This document shows, one piece after another, positions 1-8,617 of a stretch of DNA of 17,668 nt. Origin of the DNA: DAOTXK01 sp034430555. Its GTDB lineage: Bacteria; Chloroflexota; Anaerolineae; Aggregatilineales; Ch27. The notes below the pieces were generated by a model, which did no database searches, was not told the DNA's origin, and worked only from the letters and a program-made list of their open reading frames with translations. The DNA lies in contig DAOUEM010000134.1 in the NCBI GenBank assembly GCA_034430555.1, positions 1-17,668 of the forward strand. The letters run 5' to 3'. How positions within the stretch are numbered: position 1 is the first letter of the stretch; every line of letters starts with the position of its first letter. Position numbers and translations under genes: made by a program.

Positions 1-1718
1 GTATGCCCCCTGAAAAACGGCAGCAGCGCACCCAACTGCACCCAACGCACGAATAACTCGCCATTGCCATCCAGGCCAAATCCGCCGATATCCGGCCCGG
101 TGAAGGCCATGCCAGAAAGCCCCTTGTTGAGACACATACTGATGCTCAAGCGAAGGTGGTCCCACTGGGAGAGATTATCGGCGGTCCAGGAGGTTGCGTA
201 ACGCTGCGCGCCGGCATAGCCCGCCCGGATAATCAGCAGGTGCCGGCGATCGGGCGCGAGCTGCTCCAAGCCCTCGCGTGAAGCGCGCGCCATCAACATA
301 CCGTAGACGTTGTGGGCTTCCAGGTGAGTCGCGCCGCGCCCTTCCCAATCGTGCACCAGGTAATCCGGCGCGTGCTTGGTCTGGTCGTCCACCGCAAAAA
401 TCGCCGGTTCACCCATGTCGTTCCAGAAGCCATCGACGCCGGCTTCCAACATACCGGCGTAAAACGCACCCCACCATTCCCGCACCGCGGGGCTGGTGAA
501 ATCCGGGAAGTAGCAGTTGCCGGGCCACACCGGCGCGATAAAACGCTCGCCATCGGGATATTTGAGAAAAACGTCCTGCTCCAGGCCGCTGCGGCAAACC
601 TCGTAGCGTGGGTCGGTCTTGATGCCTGGATCGAGGATCACCACCGTCTTGAACCCATCAGCGGCGAGATCGGCGGTCAGGCGGGCCGGCTCCGGGAAAA
701 GCTCAGGATGCCAGGTAAAACAGCGAAACCCATCCATGTAGTCGATGTCCAGGTACAGGGCATCGCAGGGGATATGGCGGCGGCGGAACTCGCGGGCGAT
801 GCCGCGCACCTCCTCCGCAGAAAGATAGCTCCAGCGCGCCTGGTGATATCCCAACACCCACAACGGCAGCAGCGACATCCGACCGGTCAGCTCAGTGTAG
901 CGTTCCAGGACTTGCAGCGCGGTCGGCCCGGCGAACACGTAATAGACCAGTTCACCTGCCTCACTGGAAAAGACCAACTCATCCTCAGCGCCCGCCGCGC
1001 CTACGCCCACCGTGCCGCGTGAGGGGTTATCCCAGAAAATGCCGTGAGCGCTCAAGCTGCGCAACCCAACGTAAAAAGGAATACAGAAATTGATAGGGTC
1101 GACGCCGCGGGCATACCCTGCCGGGTCGGTATTCCATAATCCATAAGTGCGACCACGCAGGTTCAGGCCGAAGGCGCGTTCCCCCAGGCCATGCCCGGAC
1201 TCGTCCGACGCCAGGCGCTGGCTCAGCCGTACCTGAGTGCCGCGCCAGGCAGGTCCGCCCGCGTCCTCGCAGATCACCCGGCCCGCCGCTGTCACCACCG
1301 ACAAGCGAAGCGTCGCCCACTCGATGCGGCAGCGCATGTCGCCGGCCTGGATGGTCACGGCCTCAGAGTCGTCGGTGGTGGTGAACGGCACCGGCTCCCA
1401 CTCTGTTTTGGCCAGCGCATACGAAAACAGGTCGCCAAATTCGCCGCTGGGCGACACGCGCACCCGGTAACAGTCTTCCGCCAACAGGTCCACCCGCAGA
1501 CTGCCAGAGTCCGAATCGAAGACCACTCCCTGCTCATCCGGATGGTAAGCGCGCACAGCTCCCAGCGTCTGCCACGGTCCCGCCGGCGCGGCGGGCGCCA
1601 GGAAACGGGCATCCTGTCGACGCTTCTTCCGGGAGAACAGGAACGCTTCCCAGGCGGTACGCAGGCCGATCACACGCACCATATCGAAAGGATTAAACGC
1701 GCCTTGTTTCTCGCTCAC
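1..1718 (-). CDS. GH31 family alpha-glucosidase (3' part beyond the window)
   Basis: My translation of the minus strand from a GTG at 1718 stays open for 572 codons to the window edge, so the C-terminus is missing. The start GTG AGC GAG AAA follows a G-rich stretch (TTGGGGGC), and the ATG overlapping it reads straight into a stop. The N-terminal beta-sandwich is followed by a (beta/alpha)8 catalytic domain with GH31 hallmarks: LPLWVLGYHQARWSY near residue 300, LYLDIDYMDG, then DGFWNDMGEP with the predicted nucleophile at D434, IIRAGYAGAQRYATSW, and the predicted acid/base at D514 in WTADN, followed by VRWVQLGALLPFFRGH at the edge. GH31 enzymes hydrolyse terminal alpha-linked glucose, or xylose in some subfamilies; I cannot fix the substrate. 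No signal peptide is visible, so a cytoplasmic enzyme is likely. It lies 50 bp downstream of ftsK on the same strand with no terminator between them, so read-through is likely. The acid/base motif reads TADN where most members have SGDN. Confidence 0.93.
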   Translation of the reverse strand, partial: MSEKQGAFNPFDMVRVIGLRTAWEAFLFSRKKRRQDARFLAPAAPAGPWQTLGAVRAYHPDEQGVVFDSDSGSLRVDLLAEDCYRVRVSPSGEFGDLFSYALAKTEWEPVPFTTTDDSEAVTIQAGDMRCRIEWATLRLSVVTAAGRVICEDAGGPAWRGTQVRLSQRLASDESGHGLGERAFGLNLRGRTYGLWNTDPAGYARGVDPINFCIPFYVGLRSLSAHGIFWDNPSRGTVGVGAAGAEDELVFSSEAGELVYYVFAGPTALQVLERYTELTGRMSLLPLWVLGYHQARWSYLSAEEVRGIAREFRRRHIPCDALYLDIDYMDGFRCFTWHPELFPEPARLTADLAADGFKTVVILDPGIKTDPRYEVCRSGLEQDVFLKYPDGERFIAPVWPGNCYFPDFTSPAVREWWGAFYAGMLEAGVDGFWNDMGEPAIFAVDDQTKHAPDYLVHDWEGRGATHLEAHNVYGMLMARASREGLEQLAPDRRHLLIIRAGYAGAQRYATSWTADNLSQWDHLRLSISMCLNKGLSGMAFTGPDIGGFGLDGNGELFVRWVQLGALLPFFRGH

Positions 1719-1768
1719 ATTGCCCCCAATTCGAAACAGACGGCCCCCACAGGCATCCACACACCCGG

Positions 1769-4522
1769 TTAATTCTTGCGCACGCGTCGTTCCACCAACT
1801 GCCTAAACGGGTCATCCCCCTGCTTATATAGAACCTCGCGCGTGCGGCCGCCGCTGGTGGCGGCACCGATGATCCCCAGTTCTTGCATCAGGTCCATCAA
1901 GCGGGCAGCGCGCGGATACCCAACGCCCAGACGACGCTGGATGAGCGAGGCCGATGCTTCGCCCGCATCGAGGATCAATTGGATGGCATCTTCCAGCATG
2001 GGGTCGGTCTCGGACAAGATCTCCCGGCGTGTCATGCCCCGTTCCCAGGGGGCAATCGTCCGCGTATCCATCTGCCCTGACTCGACCTGCTCCTCGTACC
2101 ATCTGGACCAGTGCGCCAGCACGCGCTCGATCGCCTCATCGGTGACCAGGCAGCCCTGGATACGCCGCGGGCCGGCAGCATCGGAGGCCTGGTACAACAT
2201 GTCGCCGCGCCCCATGAGCGTCTCCGCCCCAACACTATCGAGGATCACCCGCGAGTCCACGCCGGACGCCACCGCGAAGGAAATCCGCGCCGGGAAGTTC
2301 GCTTTGATCAACCCGGTGATGACATCCACCGAGGGCCGCTGCGTGGCGACCATCATGTGGATGCCCACGGCCCGGGCCATTTGCGCCAGCCGCGCCAGCG
2401 TCTTTTCCGTTTCTTCCGGGCGAGACAGCATCAAGTCGCCGATTTCATCAAAGATAATGACGATATGCGGTAGATGGTCGGCTTTATGACGCCGGCCCAA
2501 GGCCCGGTTATAGGTCTCGATATTACGGGCCGCCTGCACCTCCAGCAGCTTGTAGCGCCGATCCATCTCGCGGGTGGCCCAGCGTAGCACGCCGATGATA
2601 CGCTCCTGGTCCGATTCCACCGGTCCCATCAAGTGCGGCAGGCCGTTAAACCGGCTGAGTTCGACCATCTTGGGGTCGAGCAGCACCAGCTTCAATTCGT
2701 CCGGCATGTTGTTCATCACCAGGGCGGTGGCCAGCGAAGTCAGCGATACTGACTTGCCGGAACCGGTCGTGCCAGCAAGCAGCAGGTGAGGCATAGTTGC
2801 CAGATCGGCGACAAAGGATTCGCCTGAAACGTCACGGCCTAAGGGCAGCGCCAGGGGGGTACGACTGCGATAATAATTGGCGCTTTCCATCACCCCACGC
2901 AAGGATACGATACTGGGCTCTTTATTTGGGACCTCGACTCCCACATATGAGAAGCCAGGCACCGGCGCCTGGATACGGAGTCGTTTGGCGGAAAGGGCCA
3001 GCGCCAGGTCGCGCTCAAGCACGGCGATCCGCCCGACGCGAACGCGGTGAAGGACACGCTCTCCGCTCTCGTCAATGATCTCGGTAAACGGCTGCACGGC
3101 ATACTGGGTGACGACCGGGCCGATCTTGACGTCAATGACTTCCACATGCACGTCGAATTCGCGCAGGGTCTCTTCAATGATGCGCGCGTTTTCGTTGATT
3201 TCTTCGTCGGTCGGACGGTTCAGGTTGTTGTCTTCCAGCAGGTCATAGGAGGGCAGATTGGCCGAACGCCGCCCGATACGCTTCTCCTCTCTCAGCTCCT
3301 CGGCGCGGAAATAACGAACCATCCGTCCGTCATCGGCCCGCACCTTCCTGGACTTGGACGACCGTTTTTTCGGCATGTCAAGAACCGGGGGGAAGTCCTT
3401 GTCTTCATCACCCCGCTGAACGATGGAGGGCCGGTCACCGAGCATACCCGGCGTGCTTAACCCGCGCCGTATCTTGTCTTTATTCGGCTGGATATAAAAT
3501 GAAGGATCAAGCACCGGCAATGATTCCGGTTCGTCGAACTCCAACTCGTCGAATTTGGCATCGGAGAAGCGTTCGTCCACATCGGCAACCGCCCCGGCCG
3601 GACGCACGTTCGGCTGTCCAAACTCCTGGGGACGTCGGTCAACGACGGAGGGGCGCGAATGGCGCGCCAGGGCGCCGACCCGCGCTTCCCTGGGGGCGGC
3701 CTCAGCGGCGGCTTGCAGACGCCTGGCACGCCCCTCCAACACTTCAGCAAACCGGCCCATCGCCCCCGCCAGCCAATCCAGCGCCAGCCTGACATGCCGC
3801 CGCTCCAGGCCAATTGCCCGGCTTACGGCCACGGCAAACACAATCCCATAAAGAAGCGTCGAGGTAATGGGATCGAAGAGTCCGACGATTAACTGGCTCA
3901 ACGCCCAGCCGACGTATCCACCGCCGCCACCGGCGCGTGCCAGGGCACGGGGTTCTGGGTCATTGGCCAGCAAATGCAGCAGCGCTAAAAACGAGATAAA
4001 GGTGATCTCAATCGCCAGGATGCGTGGCCAGGGAAACTGCAACACAATACCCAGTTTGGGCAGCAGGATAATGACGCCCAGCAACAAAATGCCAAGTGCC
4101 ACGACAAAACCGCCATCCCCAAATAACTGGCGGATCGCCTCCGCCCAACTGCTGGTCACGGTCGTTTCTGGCGAAAAGTTCAGCAAGGCCAACAAAGACA
4201 CCACGCCAAAAACAATCAGCAGGATCGCAGCAACCTCGTCCGTGCCGGATGGCAGGTTCTCCAAAAAGTTGCGCCACTGCGCCGGCAGGTTCCGCAGCTG
4301 CTCCATCCGCCCCGACGCCTGCCGCTGGCGGCCCCGTCGACCGTCCCTCGGTCGATCCGAAGGGCGTGACCGGCTGCTGCCCAACCGCTTACTCGAATCC
4401 GGACGCTGCCGGGAGCGCGCCGATGAGGAGCGGGTTGAACCAGAGCCACGGAGTTTGGAGCCAAGATTACTGAGCGAAGAACGCCAGCCTGACGGTTGCC
4501 GCGTGGTTTTCTTATCTGCCAT
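1769..4522 (-). CDS. ftsK: DNA translocase FtsK/SpoIIIE
   Basis: This 917-residue protein is a septum-anchored DNA pump that moves chromosome termini during division. A basic Ser/Arg-rich N-terminus (1-75) precedes about four membrane helices (roughly 97-116, 138-161, 166-187, 203-236). A charged linker (240-420) leads to the alpha domain (about 430-480, PVVTQYAVQPF). The RecA-like motor has Walker A GTTGSGKS at 584-591 and Walker B IVIIFDE at 687-693, then ATQRPSVDVITGLIKANFPA at about 726-745. A winged-helix gamma domain (about 845-900, ASLIQRRLGVGYPRAARLMD) would read the KOPS/SRS orientation sequences. All expected parts are present at normal length. The start is the ATG at 4522, with only a weak Shine-Dalgarno sequence. 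It has its own upstream spacer behind the S1-gene terminator, so it is probably transcribed independently of that gene and possibly together with the downstream glucosidase. Confidence 0.97.
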   Translation of the reverse strand: MADKKTTRQPSGWRSSLSNLGSKLRGSGSTRSSSARSRQRPDSSKRLGSSRSRPSDRPRDGRRGRQRQASGRMEQLRNLPAQWRNFLENLPSGTDEVAAILLIVFGVVSLLALLNFSPETTVTSSWAEAIRQLFGDGGFVVALGILLLGVIILLPKLGIVLQFPWPRILAIEITFISFLALLHLLANDPEPRALARAGGGGGYVGWALSQLIVGLFDPITSTLLYGIVFAVAVSRAIGLERRHVRLALDWLAGAMGRFAEVLEGRARRLQAAAEAAPREARVGALARHSRPSVVDRRPQEFGQPNVRPAGAVADVDERFSDAKFDELEFDEPESLPVLDPSFYIQPNKDKIRRGLSTPGMLGDRPSIVQRGDEDKDFPPVLDMPKKRSSKSRKVRADDGRMVRYFRAEELREEKRIGRRSANLPSYDLLEDNNLNRPTDEEINENARIIEETLREFDVHVEVIDVKIGPVVTQYAVQPFTEIIDESGERVLHRVRVGRIAVLERDLALALSAKRLRIQAPVPGFSYVGVEVPNKEPSIVSLRGVMESANYYRSRTPLALPLGRDVSGESFVADLATMPHLLLAGTTGSGKSVSLTSLATALVMNNMPDELKLVLLDPKMVELSRFNGLPHLMGPVESDQERIIGVLRWATREMDRRYKLLEVQAARNIETYNRALGRRHKADHLPHIVIIFDEIGDLMLSRPEETEKTLARLAQMARAVGIHMMVATQRPSVDVITGLIKANFPARISFAVASGVDSRVILDSVGAETLMGRGDMLYQASDAAGPRRIQGCLVTDEAIERVLAHWSRWYEEQVESGQMDTRTIAPWERGMTRREILSETDPMLEDAIQLILDAGEASASLIQRRLGVGYPRAARLMDLMQELGIIGAATSGGRTREVLYKQGDDPFRQLVERRVRKN

Positions 4523-4612
4523 CAGAGCTTATCCATTCCGTCTTGCTTACGCTGTCACCTGAGTTTATTCTATCACTCCTCACACGCCCTCTGGCAACAG
4601 TCTATCCAGCCC

Positions 4613-4620
4613 ATAATAGC
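4613..4620 (-). promoter_or_regulatory. Candidate extended -10 promoter for ftsK
   Basis: On the minus strand the sequence TGCTATTAT (TATTAT at 4618-4613, with the TGn extension to 4621) lies 91 bp upstream of the ftsK ATG and just past the terminator of the S1 gene. No good -35 is visible at 17 bp. A second candidate is TTGCCA (4597-4592) with TAGAAT (4572-4567) at a 19-bp spacing. Either could serve ftsK; I cannot choose between them. Confidence 0.35.
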
Positions 4621-4646
4621 ACATTTGTTCCATACAAGAAACACCC

Positions 4647-4690
4647 AAAAAGATGAGCCGCGCTCACCGCAGGATGCAGAGCACGGCTCA
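4647..4690 (-). terminator. Intrinsic terminator of the S1-domain gene
   Basis: On the minus strand, 24 nt after the S1 gene stop, TGAGCCG (plus-strand 4654-4660) and GCTC (4662-4665) pair with GAGC (4679-4682) and CGGCTCA (4684-4690). This gives an 11-bp stem with one mismatch and a 13-nt loop. Read in the minus direction it is followed by TCTTTTT (4653-4647). Stem position and T-tract both fit factor-independent termination and separate this gene from ftsK. Confidence 0.8.
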
Positions 4691-4713
4691 CCAAAGCACT
4701 CACACCACGTGAT

Positions 4714-5721
4714 TCACGACTGAGGCGCAAGATCGCGCAGGCTCAGCCCCAACCGGCGAGATGGGCCATCGATGTTCAGAATGCGGGCATGTATGACATC
4801 GTCTTCGTTCACCACATTACGGGGATGGAGAAAATGCCCTTCCGCCAGCTCGGAAATGTGGATGAGTCCCTCCAGGCCTTCTTCAATACAGGCGAAGGCG
4901 CCGAAATCGACCACGTTGGTAATGACGCCTTGTACAATCTGCCCGATCTGGTAGCGCTCGTGGACGGTCTCCCAGGGGTCCGGCTGCAAACGCTTAAGGC
5001 TGAGCGCCACCCGCCCCAGATCTTTATTGACTTCCATGACAAACACGGAAACATACTGCCCGCGCCTCAGGACATCGCCAGGATGTCCAACACGTCCCCA
5101 ACTCAGCTCCGAAATATGGATCAGGCCTTCGACGCCACCCAGGTCAATGAACACCCCAAAGTCACAGACATTGGTCACACTGCCGTGGCAGATGTCTCCC
5201 CACCCCAGGCGATCCAGTATGGCAGCGCGTGTGCCGGGGTTCACCTGGGCCGCGCGTTCGGAGAGTATCAAACGATTTTGCGCTTCATCTAATTCGATCA
5301 CTCGCAAGGATAACCGCCGGCCGATATAAGAGGATAACTCGTAGCGACGCTGGTGATCCTCACCCGCCGGGGGAAAGTCGACCAGCTGGCTGGCCGGCAC
5401 AAAGCCGCGCAGGCTCTTCCAGTGGACCAGCAGCCCGCCGCGATTGCTGCCGATCACGGGCAATTCCAGCGAGGAATCTGACTCCATAATCTGGCGCATC
5501 TCTTCCCAGTCGGAAGGCCTGGGGAAGGAACGCTCACCGAGGTCGGCTAATGATTCTTCACCAAGGGCAGGATAATCCATTTCTTGCCAGTGTTCGGATG
5601 GTTGCCCCACCTCGTCATCCGGCACCATTTCCCCTTCTTGCAACAAGGATGCCCAATAAGACTCATCGACTGATGGTGGTGATGACATGGCACGCTCCCC
5701 ACGCCGGCTGCTATCCGACAT
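4714..5721 (-). CDS. S1 RNA-binding domain protein (ribosomal protein S1-like)
   Basis: The 335-residue protein has an acidic, poorly conserved N-terminus (1-70) and three S1/OB-fold repeats: a divergent one at about 72-156 (SLRGFVPASQLVDFPP) and two canonical ones at about 173-246 (VTNVCDFGVFIDLGGVEGLI) and 258-331 (ITNVVDFGAFACIEEGLEGL), each with the GLIHISEL signature. Such repeats bind single-stranded RNA; in bacterial S1 they help load mRNA on the 30S subunit. Three repeats is fewer than the four to six of classical S1, so it may be a short S1 or a separate translation or RNA-turnover factor. The ATG at 5721 follows a strong purine tract (GGGAGGGGGG). A second ATG at codon 12 also has GGGGAG before it, so the start could be 33 nt further in. 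It is flanked by its own consensus promoter and terminator, so it is probably monocistronic. Confidence 0.93.
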   Translation of the reverse strand: MSDSSRRGERAMSSPPSVDESYWASLLQEGEMVPDDEVGQPSEHWQEMDYPALGEESLADLGERSFPRPSDWEEMRQIMESDSSLELPVIGSNRGGLLVHWKSLRGFVPASQLVDFPPAGEDHQRRYELSSYIGRRLSLRVIELDEAQNRLILSERAAQVNPGTRAAILDRLGWGDICHGSVTNVCDFGVFIDLGGVEGLIHISELSWGRVGHPGDVLRRGQYVSVFVMEVNKDLGRVALSLKRLQPDPWETVHERYQIGQIVQGVITNVVDFGAFACIEEGLEGLIHISELAEGHFLHPRNVVNEDDVIHARILNIDGPSRRLGLSLRDLAPQS

Positions 5722-5803
5722 CTAACCCCCCTCCCTCTTCCATATACCCCGACTTACATTGACTGTGACTACCGTATCATAACAAATAATCCAGGCGGGC
5801 GTC

Positions 5804-5832
5804 ATTATAGGAGGCGGAAAAGTAATTGTCAA
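5804..5832 (-). promoter_or_regulatory. Exact-consensus sigma-70 type promoter of the S1-domain gene
   Basis: On the minus strand, TTGACA (5832-5827) and TATAAT (5809-5804) are separated by exactly 17 bp. Both hexamers match the housekeeping-sigma consensus at every position. Predicted transcription start is near 5797, giving a 5' leader of about 75 nt before the ATG at 5721. The -35 box begins only about 10 bp beyond the stop of the upstream membrane-sensor gene. Confidence 0.88.
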
Positions 5833-5842
5833 ACCGCGCGAC

Positions 5843-7804
5843 TCATCTGGACGCCTGCTGCTCCTGCATTAAACCATGCTCTGCTTCGGTCAGGAACCGG
5901 GCTACCTCCTCGATAGCCAGCCGCTGTTTGCGGTAAAGATCGGCCTCACTCATCACCAGACGCCTGGCAACCGCACGTACTTTATACCCCTGAATGAAGC
6001 GCAACTCAATGATATTATACAACGTCCATTCATTGTTCGTCATACTGCGCTCGCCCGTAGGACACAGCCGGTTGATGGCCTCCAGCAAGACGGCCCGCAA
6101 GGCATGGGTGGGGTTGTCCTCATGATCGGCCATCGCCGCCTGGACGAGTTTCAGGTCCAGCAGCGGACTGGTCGTCAGCCGCGGGCCGCCCCAATAGTCG
6201 CGGAGGGCATCCCGCACGGCGTCGACAAAACCATCGTCATCGAGGGATGGCGCCAGGGCACGCTGGGCGAAGGCCACCGTAGGGAAATCGCCATAACGCG
6301 CCACGTCACGTAATTGTTGAATGGCGTCCATTTCCGGCAGCAGTCCTTCCAGGGCAGCGAAGACCTCGCGCTGCAGCAGGCGATCGTCCAGGGCCTGCGC
6401 GGCCTGATCCACCAGCATGCCGAACACACGCTGTTCTTCCAGCGCGAGATCAAACTCCCCGGCGCGAGCATGCACCCCCATCGCGCCCAACAAGCGCCGG
6501 GCCTCACCGCCATAAACCGGATCATCCCACATTCGCTCACTGTACAAAGGCACTACCCAGAAGGAGTCCCACGTGGCCCTCGCGAGCATCTCACTCGTGC
6601 CGGAAGCAGGCAGGTCCTGGAGCACCTTCAGTAATTCGGCGGCGTCGGGCCAGTTATCACCGGGTTTCCAGCCCCCAGTTACCTGTAAGACATGCGCTTG
6701 TTCACCTTCAAAGGTTACCAGGAAGGCCACCGGCACCTGGACCAGGTCGCAAACGGCGGCAAGAATAGCCTCCAGCAACTGGCTCAAATCACTGCGCGTC
6801 AGCAGGCGCTGGCTGACCGACTGGACCATGCGAATCTGCGACTGTTCATCCGGGTATACGATGTACCGTTCCAGGTACGGCAATGCCAACGATACCATCC
6901 ACTGCCAGAACATCAGGAGCGCCACGGCTGCGAAGGGCATGAATTCCTCGCCCGGCAGCCCCAAAATCCGGCTTGCTTGTGGCATATACAGGATCACAAA
7001 TAACACGAGAATACCAACCGCCGGTCCCCGCAGGAAGAACCGCAAGAGTTCTGCCTTGACCACTCGATCCGGGATGCTGGAACCAAAAAATGACAGAGGG
7101 TATGCCATAAACAACAGCATCAGGATAATGCCCAGGTTGCTCAGGTTCACCAATAACCAGAACAACAGGGACGAACTACTACCCGAATCGATGAATAACA
7201 GCGAATACGGAAAGATGCCAAAAGCCGGCATGGTAAACGAATAAAGCAGGTAACCCATCCGGCGATGCGTATAGGTCGTCAGGCAGCGCTGCCGGGCACG
7301 CAGCACATTATTGACGGAAACAATCGTGGCCAATAAGAAGAAGGTGACATACAGCGGAAAAACCGGCCCTGGCAGCAAATGAGGCGCCGGCGTTTCCACA
7401 AAACCATCGACCAGCGCATCGGTAAACAGGGCCATGATCAAAAACAGGAGGCTGAAGGTGTATAAAAAGCGGGTTACCCGTCGGCGGCGTCCTCGTGAGA
7501 CCAGGCCGGTGGTCGCCAGCAAAGCGCTTGAGAGGTGAAACAGGGCAGACGGTGCGAAGGCAATACCCACCCACTGCACGCGCAACCAGACCTGCAGCGC
7601 AGACGTCGTCGGGTTGAGAGAGGTGAACACATCGACGGTATTGACGATGATCACGCAGGCCAGGAGCACGCTAGAGGCTCGCACCACACGCGAGTCCCGG
7701 TTGCGTGTCAGGTTGTAGAGCAGCATCGACGCCGACACAATCACGATACTGGCAGTCAGCGCCTCATTGGTTAACTGAAAGAAGAGATCGAAGCGAATTG
7801 GCAT
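5843..7804 (-). CDS. Nine-helix membrane sensor with GAF-like domain and C-terminal helix-turn-helix
   Basis: The 653-residue protein begins with about nine hydrophobic segments (roughly 15-33, 42-60, 72-97, 112-132, 148-167, 184-205, 212-240, 260-275, 287-310). The first seven resemble the seven-helix input module found in front of some histidine kinases. Residues about 325-475 look like a GAF fold (LSQLLEAILAAVCDLVQVPV, then FWVVPLYSERMW). No histidine-kinase phosphoacceptor or ATP-binding boxes follow. Instead the last 65 residues hold EWTLYNIIELRFIQGYKVR and AVARRLVMSEADLYRKQR, a sigma-region-4-like helix-turn-helix that I associate with a recurring Chloroflexota regulator type. The simplest reading is a membrane-held transcription regulator sensing a small ligand or membrane state. 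The ATG at 7804 lies 18 nt after the stop of the acetyltransferase gene and has little Shine-Dalgarno of its own, so translational coupling is likely. The domain order is seen; the regulatory role is inferred. Confidence 0.85.
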   Translation of the reverse strand: MPIRFDLFFQLTNEALTASIVIVSASMLLYNLTRNRDSRVVRASSVLLACVIIVNTVDVFTSLNPTTSALQVWLRVQWVGIAFAPSALFHLSSALLATTGLVSRGRRRRVTRFLYTFSLLFLIMALFTDALVDGFVETPAPHLLPGPVFPLYVTFFLLATIVSVNNVLRARQRCLTTYTHRRMGYLLYSFTMPAFGIFPYSLLFIDSGSSSSLLFWLLVNLSNLGIILMLLFMAYPLSFFGSSIPDRVVKAELLRFFLRGPAVGILVLFVILYMPQASRILGLPGEEFMPFAAVALLMFWQWMVSLALPYLERYIVYPDEQSQIRMVQSVSQRLLTRSDLSQLLEAILAAVCDLVQVPVAFLVTFEGEQAHVLQVTGGWKPGDNWPDAAELLKVLQDLPASGTSEMLARATWDSFWVVPLYSERMWDDPVYGGEARRLLGAMGVHARAGEFDLALEEQRVFGMLVDQAAQALDDRLLQREVFAALEGLLPEMDAIQQLRDVARYGDFPTVAFAQRALAPSLDDDGFVDAVRDALRDYWGGPRLTTSPLLDLKLVQAAMADHEDNPTHALRAVLLEAINRLCPTGERSMTNNEWTLYNIIELRFIQGYKVRAVARRLVMSEADLYRKQRLAIEEVARFLTEAEHGLMQEQQASR

Positions 7805-7822
7805 GACTATTGTGACCCTACC

Positions 7823-8377
7823 CTAGCGGACACTCTGCGTAAAAAAGAGGGCGATATCCTGATTGGGATAGTACCGGTCGTTGAAGCCGCAAAATACCAG
7901 GCCATGCCGTTGACAGAAGGCAATTGCCGGGTAGTTTTTGGTCTGTGTCTCCACCGTAATTCGCTGCAAGCCGCTGACCTGAGCCTGCTTGCGTGCTTGC
8001 AGCAACAGGGCGCTACCCACGCGACGCCGACGCCGTATGCGGTCCACCAGCAGCCCCCGGATCCAGCCGATTCCGTAAGCCATATCCAGGCGCATGTGCA
8101 GATAACCGTAAATGACACCTGCTGACTCGGCCACCAGGAAATACTCGCGCTGCTGCCAGGCCACCAGCAGCACCTCCATCTCCTGCGAGGGAATCACCGG
8201 CATGGCACGCGGCAAACGTACGGCACGGAAGCTGTAGCCGAGCCGCCCAAGCTCTTCCTGAGCCTCGACCTGCCACACGTATTCGCTGACGGCGGTATGA
8301 TCCAATGCCATGCAGGCTGGAATATCTTCCTGCGTGGCGGCCCTAATCTGATAATGAAGTTCCTGCGCATCAGTCAT
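7823..8377 (-). CDS. GNAT family N-acetyltransferase
   Basis: The 184-residue protein has a single GNAT fold. Acetyl-CoA-binding motif A is at about 106-130 (GLLVDRIRRRRRVGSALLLQ), where RRRRVGSA is the Q/R-x-x-G-x-G/A pyrophosphate loop with Ala in the last position. Motif B follows at about 148-164 (NYPAIAFCQRHGLVFCG). Length is normal for a stand-alone enzyme acetylating an amine on a protein or small molecule. The acceptor cannot be read from the sequence. The ATG at 8377 is preceded by GGGTGATCC, a modest ribosome-binding site. It is the first gene of a likely two-gene unit with the membrane sensor, which starts 18 nt downstream. Confidence 0.9.
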   Translation of the reverse strand: MTDAQELHYQIRAATQEDIPACMALDHTAVSEYVWQVEAQEELGRLGYSFRAVRLPRAMPVIPSQEMEVLLVAWQQREYFLVAESAGVIYGYLHMRLDMAYGIGWIRGLLVDRIRRRRRVGSALLLQARKQAQVSGLQRITVETQTKNYPAIAFCQRHGLVFCGFNDRYYPNQDIALFFTQSVR

Positions 8378-8617
8378 GGATCACCCGCTTTATCCGGCTG
8401 ACCAGCATTCATCCCAAAACACTCAACCACTTAGCACCTTCACCCACATTACACCTTACACCGGGACCAGGCTCACCGCAGCCAGACGGCAGTCAAACAG
8501 CAACCCTGCCCGTAACGATAGCGAAGTCGACGATGGACTCCGGCCACAAGTTTAAACGATCTTCGAGATAGATTCTACCGGAGTTTGCCGCCGGTCTGAT
8601 GAAGCAAGCACGGGCCG
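8378..8617. other. Intergenic spacer between kinase and acetyltransferase genes
   Basis: About 240 bp with no convincing ORF. Only weak elements are visible: a 5-bp stem ACCGG/CCGGT around 8577-8595 without a T-tract, and a GATAAA-like box on the minus strand close to the acetyltransferase start. I see no firm promoter, terminator or repeat, so it is unclear whether the kinase and the two downstream genes share a transcript. Confidence 0.5.

Noticed and set aside
312..1022. A 236-codon plus-strand ORF opposite the glucosidase
   Set aside because: The minus strand is a continuous GH31 frame with catalytic motifs; the plus frame is an antisense by-product of codon bias.
3867..4562. A 231-codon plus-strand ORF opposite the ftsK N-terminus
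   Set aside because: It mirrors the low-complexity and membrane regions of FtsK, has no recognisable motif and no proper upstream signals.
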